Assembly (NCBI RefSeq): GCF_000006565.2
Contig: NC_031471.1
Coordinates: forward strand, 1,364,001 to 1,428,000
DNA: 64,000 nt
Source: Toxoplasma gondii ME49
Lineage: Eukaryota > Apicomplexa > Conoidasida > Eucoccidiorida > Sarcocystidae
Direction: 5' to 3'
A program made the position numbers and the translations under genes. This document shows, piece after piece, positions 55,099 to 64,000 of the stretch (within the stretch, counting starts at the first letter, position 1; every line of letters starts with the position of its first letter). The notes under the pieces were generated by a model, which had not been told where the DNA came from, ran no database searches, and saw only the letters and a program-made list of their open reading frames with translations.

Positions 55099-57196
55099 AT
55101 GCAGCTGCTGCTGTCAAATACTCTCTCTTCTTCCCGCTCTCAGCTCATTCCCTCTCATCTGTGTACCTCTTCTGAGCTCTCGCCTTTCTTTCTGAGACGT
55201 TTTCCGGCTCTCCACTTCTCTTGCCTCGCTCGTTCGTTTCTCGTTCTCTCTCTTCTCTCCTCTTTCGCAGCGGCTTCTTCGCCTTCTCTTTCTCCTCCGT
55301 CTTTCCTTCAACCTCCTTCCTCTGCTCTCTCTTCTCTCTCTTCTCCATTTTCTTCTTTCTCTTCTCTCTCCACTACCTTTTCGTCTTCTCCCAGTTCTTC
55401 GCTGAATTCGCATCGATTGTTAAAGCCATCGGGATGGTCAGGGAAGAGGCGGTATCTCAGTCCTTCCTCTCAAAAGGAAGGAAGAAGTCTCGTAAAACAT
55501 AGTTTTTTCCTCCGTTCGGAAGGCTTCGGGGAGCTTGCGAGACGCAGCGATGGCCTCGCAATGACAGATGGCGAGTCCGTGGGGTGTATGTACACCCCAG
55601 GGCACGTCTCGCCGTACACGGTTTCGGATGGGGTACGTGAGTATCGATTTCTGCCTCGTTCCTCCTCCAGTCTCCTCTCACGGTTTCTCGCCTTTCTTTT
55701 CTCTCTTGAGCTCTAGACACCCTCTGCAAATGTCGAGACCCTTCAAGCCTTCGCGGCGGTCTCGTTCCCTTGCCTGTCTCCTCGTTTTTCGCGCGCCTCT
55801 GTCAAAACCTGTGTCGGAAGCGTTGCAGCGAAACGTTCGACGCTCCTTTTGTTTGTCAGAATTCTTCTCTTCTCTTCTCCCCATGCTTCTGAGATTTCGC
55901 TTTGCGGGTTCCGTCGCTCAAATACAAGGTATTCGTCTTCCCTGAATTTTTGCGTGTTTTTCACTGCTGTATGTTCTCCACACCATCTCTGCGTCCACAG
56001 CAACCTGGTCCGTCTCACTCTCTTTCACCCTATCTTTTTGTCTTTTTTTCTGTCTCTCTAAATCGTCTCTTCACATTGTCGCGAACTTCTACGGCTTCCT
56101 GGGGTTCTTCGTTGCTCTGTTTCCTTCTCCGTGTCGCTCTCCAAATCTCTCTTCTCGTTTCTGCATATCCTTTGCACAGCTCGCTCTTGCCTTCTGTCTC
56201 TCTGCCTGGTCTGCAGGGAATGGTCTCTGCGTTCTTTCTCATGTTTTGCGAACTTTGTTCTACGTTATGCAGAGTTCGTTTCCAGGTCGAGAGGTCTCGG
56301 AGACGCTCGACCGCTTCTTCCTCCGTCGGCGAGTCCTGTTCCTCCAAGGTCCGTTGACTGACGAATTGGCGTCTTTCCTCGCTTCTCAGCTGCTCTTCTT
56401 GGCGGCGCATGCAGAGGACGAGAAGGGAGGACGCGACGAAGGAGAGAGAAAGGAAGACGAAGAAGACGACAGAGGACAAGACCGGAACAGGGCGTGGAGG
56501 TCGGACGAGAGAGTCTTCTGTGTGTCCTCCCAGAGAGACCGACGTTTCGCGTCTCCGCATGACAGAAAGCGACGTCGACAGATGCCCTTCTTCTCCTCGC
56601 TCTTTCCAGACTCCTGCACAGAATCCGAGTGCTTGACTTCAAGGAGACAACAAGAAAGTGAACAGAGACAGACGACCGCCTCTTGTCTTCCTCCTGTTGA
56701 CCTTCTCATCAACTCCCCGGGGGGATCGGTGACAGCAGGTACAGAACTCGAAAATGTTGCGCTTTTAACACAGCCTCAAACTCCACAAGAAGGCCGTGAA
56801 GAACACGGTGTCGTTCATAAATATATACATACATATAAATATGTACATACATATATTCATACATATACATCTATATAGACAAACATAGAATTATATACAT
56901 ACATGTATTCATATATATATATATATATATAAATTCATATATATATTCATATATATATTCATATATATATATATATATATGTAGATGCACATGCCTGTGC
57001 CGACACGCTGTGCGGCGACTTGTCTCACGGTGTTTTTTGCCTAAACTGTCGTCGGTTCTTCTCTCTGTGAAGTGACTCCTGCACCTCTCTCCTCTCCGCT
57101 CTAAATGTCTCTTTCCCCCATCCCCATGCTTATCTCAGTATGGCGCCATGTATGTATTCACGGACATCGACATTTATTTACATGTGCCTAGCCACA

Positions 57197-57228
<32 letters not shown>

Positions 57229-58338
57229 ATATAGACTTATATCAGTGAAGATACATGCGTATGTGTAGATGTCGGCAGCTGTTTTCGTGCGTTTCTGCCG
57301 TCATTCAAGAGGCTATTTGCAGTCTCGTTGTTTTCGTTTCCAGCGCTGAGCCTCTTGGATCTCCGTCACTCGCTGCCTTTTGAAGTCCACACCACATCCA
57401 TCGGTCAGGCAGGGGGCGTCGCGGCGCTTCTCCTCGCTGCGGGGACGCCCGGGCATCGCCGCGCGTTTCCTTCCTGCCGCTTTTCTCTTCGACAAATCGA
57501 AGGTGACTGAGCCTTTTCTGCAGACGCAACTGTGCAAACGTCTTCAGAGTCCACTCCTCAAACTCATCTGAGGTCGCGGCAAGCGATCGATGTCCAACGA
57601 CGAACGGTCTTCCATCTTTATGAGGGCTACCTGACAAATCAGGTCTATACACATACCTACTTATATACAAAAGGAATCCTTTTATACGCAAGTATTTTGC
57701 ATGTATATACACACAAATGGACATATGTATGTATATACATATCTATGTATAAGGCGTATATGTAAATGCATGTATAAGTATCCGTGTATGCGCGCCGCAT
57801 GCAGGAGAGTGCTGAGACAGAACTATGGCAGGTGCCAAGTATATGCGTCTGCATGTACATGCGAGGGTGTAGATGAGTGAATGCTGCTTTGTCTTTGAAG
57901 GGGCGTCTGTGTGGCTTCTTCGCTCGAAGGGTGCAGATTTCATGGCGAACTGGGAGTTCCAACTGTTCACTCTCCTCAAATATGCGTCTCGCTTTCACTG
58001 GGAAGTCAAACGCCCTTCGCGTTCCATCTTTCTCAGGTCGCGTCGAAGGCCAGGCGGAAACGATTGAGCGAGAAACCGCCGAGATCGAAAGCGTCCAGCG
58101 CCTGGTGTACAGACACCTCGCGGCGTTCTGCACTCGGCGCGGTCCAGGAGATCGCGGGAGCGAACGAGAGAGCCATTCAGAAAGGGGAGAAGCGGGGGAG
58201 GACAGAGAACGGCTTGCGAAGAGGGAGAAAGAAATTCAAGAGGACTGCGAGAACGAATTATTTCTCAGTGCGGAACAAGGCGTGGAGTATGGACTCATCG
58301 ACCAGGTCATCCAACCTCTCAGAGGCAGGCCTCATTGA
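55099..58338 (+). CDS. clpR: Non-catalytic ClpP-family protein (ClpR), probably apicoplast
   Basis: Four exons, 483 aa: 55099-55636, 56286-56738, 57344-57502, 58037-58338; phases agree and the CDS is 1,452 nt. Residues 1-60 contain a hydrophobic signal-like stretch ([14 protein letters not shown]) followed by a Ser-rich, basic transit-like region, the usual bipartite apicoplast leader. The Clp fold begins at [20 protein letters not shown] and includes [26 protein letters not shown] and [13 protein letters not shown]. In ClpP the catalytic Ser, His and Asp sit in GQAASMGA, IHQP and ERDxF; here the corresponding positions are Gly355 (GQAGG), Arg380 (LRQI) and an ENELF segment, so the whole triad is lost. 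A charged insertion of about 90 residues splits the fold before [10 protein letters not shown]. ClpR subunits co-assemble with ClpP in plastid-type proteases. The exon 1-2 join is chosen by phase and the strong GTGAGT donor. Confidence 0.85.
55580..55599. repeat. Exonic 20-bp palindrome with TG centre
   Basis: TGGGGTGTA-TG-TACACCCCA has nine-bp perfect arms. It lies in ClpR exon 1 at the end of the leader region and encodes VGCMYTP. It shares the GTGTA..TACAC core with the other family members. Confidence 0.85.
56816..56985. repeat. Compound TACATA/TATTCA/TA microsatellite in ClpR intron 2
   Basis: ATATACATACATATAAATATG, then ATATATTCATATATATTCAT units and pure TA runs. A second TA run lies at 57197-57231 in the same intron. 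Confidence 0.85.
58104..58117. repeat. Exonic inverted repeat GGTGT-ACAG-ACACC
   Basis: Five-bp arms in ClpR exon 4, encoding LVYRHL in a conserved helix. Weaker member of the dispersed family. Confidence 0.5.
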
Positions 58339-59308
58339 AGTGAAATCGATACCCGATGAAAACCGCAGATTCCGCTTTTTTTCCGAGGGTCCCCACCGTT
58401 GCAACTTATATCCTTATCTCTACAGAGAGATATATTACGTCCCTGACTGTACATACATATATATATATTTATATTTATTTATATCTATTTATATATAGGG
58501 ATTGTGGGTGTAGGTGATTTGGTAGATCCAGGGAAAGTGAAGGCACAGGTATTGGGTATTTCCTTCTCCTTCGTGAGTGTGGGTGGGGGCGAAAAAACCG
58601 GTACGTTTTTCGATGCATGCATTGCCGACTGGCGAGAACTCCGAACTTCTCCACAGTTTTGACGAGCTTCGCAGTGCCGAGTGTGTCTTTCACTCTATTT
58701 CCGAGAAGCCGTAAGCAACTGTTAGTTCATTTGATCCTTTGAGTTCTCTCTCCCGCGACCGCTTCTCTCTTCTACGATTGATTTGTTCGCTTTCCTCATG
58801 TACGTCCGTTCCCTCCGTCTTCGTTTCTCTTGTTCCGCTCGCCCATGGTCTCATTCCTCGCTCTCGGCTCTCTCCCTCACGTCTGGCCTCGAGTGAGTGG
58901 TGGAGAGACAGACGGCAGGAGGCAGCGCGATCGAAAAAGCAGAGACACGGCGACGGCCGTCCGAGAGAAAGCACCCGAAGCCTCCAGAGCAAAACGACTC
59001 GGAGAGAGGAAAAGCAGCGTCTTGCGGACGTGGAGAAATGCATGCCAGTTACGACTTTTGCGTGGAACGAGCACAAGTTGTGGATCACGACGGATCGAGG
59101 CAATTCGTTTCAGGGGGACATACACCCGGAACTCCGGCACAAAACATTTTTTCGGAGGAAAGCGCTCGTCGACGCTCGCTTGAGGACGCGAGATCCAGTC
59201 CTCTGCTCCTCTCTGGCGGTCCGTTTAGCCTCGAATGCGTTTTGTCTTTTCTTCCGACCGTTTCGTCTCCCTGCGCGCCTCTCTGTTCTCTGCGCGAGTA
59301 CTTGTCCA
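58339..59308. other. Intergenic region between convergent ClpR and transketolase genes
   Basis: Two 3' UTRs meet here. It contains a TA/TTTA microsatellite at about 58447-58496. A frame on the + strand (58739-59452) runs antisense over the transketolase last exon and has no recognisable domain. Confidence 0.5.
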
Positions 59309-62300
59309 CTAGAAAGGGGCTTGGAACTCCTCAATTCGCTTGGCGATGTTCGCCGGAGAAAAGCCGAAAAACTCGTAGAGAGCCTTCGCCGGCGCGCTCC
59401 CTCCGAACGTCGGCAGACCGACATGGACGTCAAAGTACTTCTCCCATCCTGAGGAAAGCCACAGAGGGACTTAAAAAAAGCGCGTCTCTTCTTTTCTCCA
59501 TTTTGCTCTCCACTTTGCGCGTCGCGCTCAAAAACGGCGGAGAGGGCACCCGCGAGAAGCCCACGAAAGCGCGGTGCTTCAACGCAAATCCTGACGACCA
59601 ACCGACACCTTGCCGACTCAGAAGAAAACTCCTTCCCCGCACACATACCTGCTGGCACTTGTATGTAAGTTCATAAATATTTAAATATGCATAAATATAT
59701 ATATATATATATATTTATATATATTTATATATATTTATATATATACTATGTATATTAGGTATTTTATGTACACTAAGGAAGTAGACCGTTCTCTGGTCGG
59801 GAAGCAGTGAAGCGCAGAGAGACGCGGGTGCACTCACCGAAGGGAGACGCAGCTTCCACGTAGGCAGTGAGGACTTTGCCTTGTCTGCGTTCGGAGAGAC
59901 ACAGAACTTGGTTTCTGTACTCTGCAGGTTGTTCATCGAAGAGCGTCCAGCAAGGCATCGAGACGAGGCGCACATCCCAGTTGTTCGTCAGGAGTTTCTT
60001 CGCCTCTACGCAGAAGTGGACTTCGCTCCCGCTGCCCGCGATGACGACCTAGAAGCGACAAGACAAAGCACAGACAACAGGTCGAGAGACGGAAGACGCA
60101 GACGGAACGCGAGTCAAGACCAAGGTCTCACGGCGGACAGACACAGTCAACAGAGAGAGAGAGAGTGAGAGAGAGAGACGCAGACTGCGACCTCACACAC
60201 AGACGCGGGGCAGTGAAGAGCCACCGAGACAAACGCGGAGTCTCCGAGACGCGCGGCGAAGTTGCATGAAGAAAAGCGAGAGCCGGCCGAACACTCCGAG
60301 AGAGACGAGGCCAGGCCGGAAGCGGCGAGAGGCGAACGGAGACGGCAAACAGGGCCCGACTCAGAAACGCAGAGACGGCGAAGAAGATAGAGACACAAAC
60401 AGAGAAGAGACCGAGTCTTGGAGAGAGAGAGAGATGACGCATGAAGTCGGAAAGGCGCGAGTCGCGGCCCATACCAGCAGTTTGTTACCTTCTTCTTTCC
60501 GTTGTTCTCGAAGTCGCTGAGAACGTACGCGCCCTTGATGACGCCGTCGAAGGAACTTCCTTGCAGGACAGGAACGGAACTACGACACAGAGAGAGAACC
60601 GTGACGCGCTTCAACTCGTCTCGCAGCCAGACCGCGTAGGCGCCAGCGACTTCGGTGCCGTCTGCATGCAGAGACGGAAGAAGACAGAAGAAGCAAGCCT
60701 CCGTGAAAACATGAAGGTCGGAGCCGCGGAAGAGGCCTCGCGAATGCGTGTCTCTCAGCGGGCCAAAAGAGAGATAGAACAGTCGAAACGAGGGAAGGGA
60801 GACGAGTGGAATTCTTTCTCTTTCTGTCAGCCGACGAAACAGTCGAGTCGTCGCACAAGATGAGGAACGAACAGGCATGCGGCGTCGTGAAAAATGCTGT
60901 TCTTCTGCAGCTTTCTAGAACTTCGCACTCACTGCCTCTTTTCACCTGCTGTTTTCGCCGACTTCCAGCTCTCTCTCCCTCTTCTTTTTCGTCTTCCTTC
61001 TGCTCTGCCCTTTCTCCCTCTTCTTTTTCGTCTTCCTTCTGCTCTGCCCTTTCTCCCTCTTCTTTTTCGTCTTCCTTCAGCTCTGCCCTTTCTCCCTCTT
61101 CTTTTTCCTTCGTGACGGACCCGCAGGTCGAATGGCGATGAGGTTTGGAGTCGCCCTGCAGAGCGCGAGGACTTCGATGGGCTGGTGGGTGGGGCCGTCT
61201 TGGCCGAGTTCGATGGAGTCATGCGTCGCGACTACCAAGACTCCACACTTGGACAGCGCCGCGAGACGCACTGCTCCCCAGCCGTAAGTCACAAAGTTCA
61301 GGAACGTCGCGCAGAAGGGGCGCATGCAGCCGAAGTGATACAGGCCGTTCGCCATGGCAATCATGGCATGTTCGCGGACTCCAAAGTGGATGTAGCGTCC
61401 AGATCGGTTCGCCACCTGGAACGAAGGCTCTTTCAAGTCTGTGCAATTCGACCCGGTCAAATCCGCACTGCCGCCGATCTGAACCGAGCAGGGAAGAAGA
61501 GAGAGAACCTGAGAGAGTGAGAAGAAGAAGACGAAAAAGAAGAAGAAGAAGAAGAGGACGAAGAAGAAGCGACCGACGGAAGACACGACGAGGAAGACAC
61601 GACGAGGAAGACACGACGAGGAAGACACGACGAGGACGAACGGAGAAGACGAAAGCCAAGGAAGAGACTCAACGCACTTGGACGAGGAGAAGAACGAAGA
61701 GATTCGGCAGAGAAACCGTGAACGATAGGGAACAGAAGACGTCAAAGGTGGGGAAGAAAAAAAGTCAAACGTAGACAAGAGGCAACGAGTCGCCAACGCG
61801 AAAGGCACCCGAGAAGCGAAGGAACAGCAAAAGATGTACAAGAGACGCTTAGAGCATCCGACGCAGAACAGGGTGTCGTCTTGGGCTGACCCTGTGTTTG
61901 AACAAAGTTGACAAACTCTTTCAAAGGACGAAAGAAACGCAAAGCAACGGCAAAAGGGACTGAAGGGCAAATGGCGCCGTTGCCTTCTCGATACAGGACA
62001 TCGAAAAACATACACGTCAAGGTGCAGAACATGATGGTTTTCTCAAGAGCACACTGGCGAGTCTGCAACGGGTGCGAGAACCTCGAACCGGTGGGTATTC
62101 GCCTGGTGTTTCTATCTTCTTCTTTGTTCACTTCCAATACTGTGTTCTTTGCTAGAGACCTTCTCTGTTGCATGTCTCATGCTCGCGCGCGTCCGGCCTC
62201 TGTCCAGGAGGAGCTGCGCTGTCCTTTCACTGTCCTGTGCTCGCTTCCCGGCGACATGCGTTCTCTGTCTCTCTGTTCTTCTCCGTTGACAGAAGGCCCT

Positions 62301-64000
62301 CCAGGTCCGCTGTACAGCCAGCTGGCCGCGTTGGTGTCCTTCCTCGACTCGACGTTGGCTGCTTCTGTCTCGATTTTTCTCGCGAGTTGCATGCGTTCCG
62401 CTGCTCACCAGTTCGGGCATGAAGTCTTTAATTCCCAACAGCATGCGTCCCGAGTGCGCGCGCGTCGAGTCGGCTTTCTCTTTGGCTTTCTCGCCCAGCG
62501 TCTTCAAGGTTTCCAAGACTTCCGGCCGCAGTTTGTGACTGAACATTCTCTCGATCTCCTCACCCTCAGATGGGTACTCTTTCTTGTATCTCTCAAACAG
62601 CGCGTTCCACGCCTCCACGGAACGTTCACCGCGCTCCTGCACTTGTGCGTAGAACTGCAAACGCCAAACGAAAAGACGCGACTCCACCGATCCTTGCACC
62701 CAAACGCCAGTCGCTGGAGACTCCCCAAACGTCTCTCTGCTTCCCCACATGCATACGTGCAGATTTATATATATATATATATATAATATATATATATATA
62801 TGTCTATATGGACAGAGAGACTCCACTATGCAGACCGAGATACACTTGCCCCAACATAGATTCACGCAACCATGTACACTTGACACACATGGACACACGG
62901 ATATCTTCGTCTACATACATACAGATATATATATATATATATAAACATATACATATATATATATATATGTATATGTATATGCATGCATGCGTCAATACTT
63001 TGAAGTGTGTGTGTGTAGGCTGTGGCCTGTTCCGGCGGTTTTCGGACGGAGGCGTCGAGTGTCGCTTCTGGCATACTTGTTTGACTTCTTCAGGGATTTG
63101 CAGCTTCTCGTCGGGGCTCAGTCCGCACTGTTCCTTGACGGCTCGCAGCTCTTCTTCAGACAGGGGTGATCCATGGACTTTCGCAGTTCCTGCCTTGCTT
63201 GAGAGGAAACCGATTGTGGTTCGGACGCAAATCAGCGTCGGCTTGTCGGTGCGTTTCTTCGCGTTCTCCATGGCCTGAACCATTCGAAAGCAGCAACTCA
63301 ACACAGGGACGTGCAGAGAACAGGAGAAGGCCTTCAACTCCACTCTCCGAGGCAGAGAACAGGACAAGCTCCACATGCGCCGGATCGCGGGGACGCGTCG
63401 CGGTCGCTGCTTCACGCTGAGACCCGCGCAGAGGTAAACGTTGAAGAGCAGCGAAAACGCGCATGTCGACTCAGCCGCTCTCGTGGATCGCGAAGCAGAG
63501 ACATCGGTGGACGACGCTTACACACCGCGACTTCCGCAGCTGCAGGTGCATGTCGCCGGCACCTTCATACACGGGCACCGCATGGCTGGAAACGGATCGC
63601 AGCGTCCCCCCAGCGAAGTTCCGCGGTGACAAGCAGTGACAGACAAACGATGGTTTTGCCATGTGTGTGAGACCGTTCGGTGGGTTCCACAGGCCTTTCG
63701 GAGATCCGAAGACGGAGAGCAACTTCGTGAAACACTGGCAACGCGGTCCCCACCACAGGACTGTCCAGAGAGACCCCAGAGGCGTCGCTTCTCGCGGAGG
63801 CCTTACCTGAACCAAGCCGGCGACGTCGGTGTTCCCGTCATCCACGACGTCCACATGCCAGTCGTAGGCTTTGAAGCGCTGCTGAACTTTCTCCGAAAAC
63901 GCGAGATGGAGTTCGCCGTCGATGGTGATGTTGTTGTCGTCGTAGAGCACCGTCAGGCGGTGCAGGCCAAGATGGCCCGCGAGAGAGCAAGCTTCGCTCG
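59309..64000 (-). CDS. TKT: Transketolase, C-terminal seven exons (5' end beyond window)
   Basis: Exons: 64000-63807 (enters from the right edge), 63274-63077, 62654-62409, 61478-61121, 60661-60489, 60048-59838, 59448-59309. All joins keep phase, giving about 506 aa in the window. The first visible exon carries the thiamine-diphosphate region ([11 protein letters not shown]), and later exons [11 protein letters not shown], the cofactor-activating Glu in [48 protein letters not shown] and the C-terminal domain ending [11 protein letters not shown]. The enzyme transfers two-carbon units between sugar phosphates in the non-oxidative pentose phosphate pathway, supplying ribose-5-phosphate and erythrose-4-phosphate. 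Targeting cannot be judged because the N-terminus is missing. The intron after 61121 uses an unusual donor, GTCCGT. Confidence 0.95.
59688..59750. repeat. TA/TTTA microsatellite in transketolase intron
   Basis: Runs of TA are followed by TTTATATATATT units in the last intron of the transketolase gene. Confidence 0.85.
60975..61105. repeat. 39-bp tandem repeat in transketolase intron
   Basis: CTCCCTCTTCTTTTTCGTCT starts copies at 60975, 61014, 61053 and 61092, exactly 39 bp apart. It is pyrimidine-rich on the + strand, in the intron between exons ending at 61121 and starting at 60661. Confidence 0.9.
61579..61634. repeat. 14-bp tandem repeat, four copies, in transketolase intron
   Basis: GAAGACACGACGAG is repeated exactly four times (61579, 61593, 61607, 61621), within a longer GAAGAA-rich tract. 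Confidence 0.9.
62764..62981. repeat. TA/TATG microsatellites in transketolase intron
   Basis: Two TA tracts, at about 62764-62806 and 62926-62981, in the intron between the exons ending at 63077 and starting at 62654. Confidence 0.85.

Noticed and set aside
58739..59452. 237-codon + frame antisense to the transketolase last exon
   Set aside because: Overlaps a clearly coding exon on the other strand and shows no domain.

Overview
This window comes from a nuclear chromosome of a cyst-forming coccidian apicomplexan, most likely Toxoplasma gondii or a close relative (Hammondia, Neospora). The evidence is GC-rich, intron-containing genes, Ser/Arg/Glu-rich low-complexity protein tails, (TA)n microsatellites in the non-coding DNA, frequent TGCATGC motifs, an insertion of coccidian-type mitochondrial cox1 pieces, an apicoplast-type Clp protein and a chromodomain MYST acetyltransferase. 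I rebuilt exons by hand from GT..AG junctions, phase continuity and family conservation. Four multi-exon models close with CDS lengths divisible by three (HAD protein, PUF, MYST, ClpR). The transketolase exons keep phase throughout.

Layout, left to right. 1) 696-5785 (-): large, probably mitochondrial, helical-repeat (RAP/HPR-like) protein with an uncertain 3' end. 2) A 5.9 kb stretch without a recognisable gene. It holds a perfect 30-bp palindrome. 3) 11687-16139 (+): two-exon HAD-fold protein of about 1,278 aa. 4) 16.1-21.9 kb: no supported gene. It has TA microsatellites and a 569-N gap flanked by two near-identical ~960-bp copies, probably an unmerged assembly overlap. 5) 21902-23512 (-): membrane protein resembling PIG-X/Pbn1, a subunit of GPI mannosyltransferase I. 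6) 23.5-28.0 kb: non-coding, with a rearranged mitochondrial cox1 insertion (NUMT) near 25.1 kb. 7) 27979-37751 (-): ten-exon Pumilio/PUF RNA-binding protein of 1,828 aa. 8) 37.8-42.9 kb: the region between the divergent PUF gene and the next gene. 9) 42862-43443 (+): small, probably mitochondrial, protein of unknown function. 10) 43.4-46.6 kb: mostly non-coding, with an isolated alpha/beta-hydrolase-like exon. 11) 46563-53103 (-): ten-exon MYST histone acetyltransferase, 471 aa. 12) 55099-58338 (+): four-exon ClpP-family protein that has lost its catalytic triad (ClpR). 13) 59309-64000 (-): 3' seven exons of transketolase, running off the right edge.

The genes do not form a pathway or operon. 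They are independent housekeeping and regulatory genes: GPI synthesis, translational control, chromatin acetylation, apicoplast proteostasis, pentose phosphate metabolism and organelle RNA biology. The most unusual features are a dispersed family of short GTGTAYRTACAC-type palindromes found both between and inside genes, the catalytically dead ClpR, the predicted UGUAUAU-reading PUF domain, the NUMT and the duplicated gap flanks.
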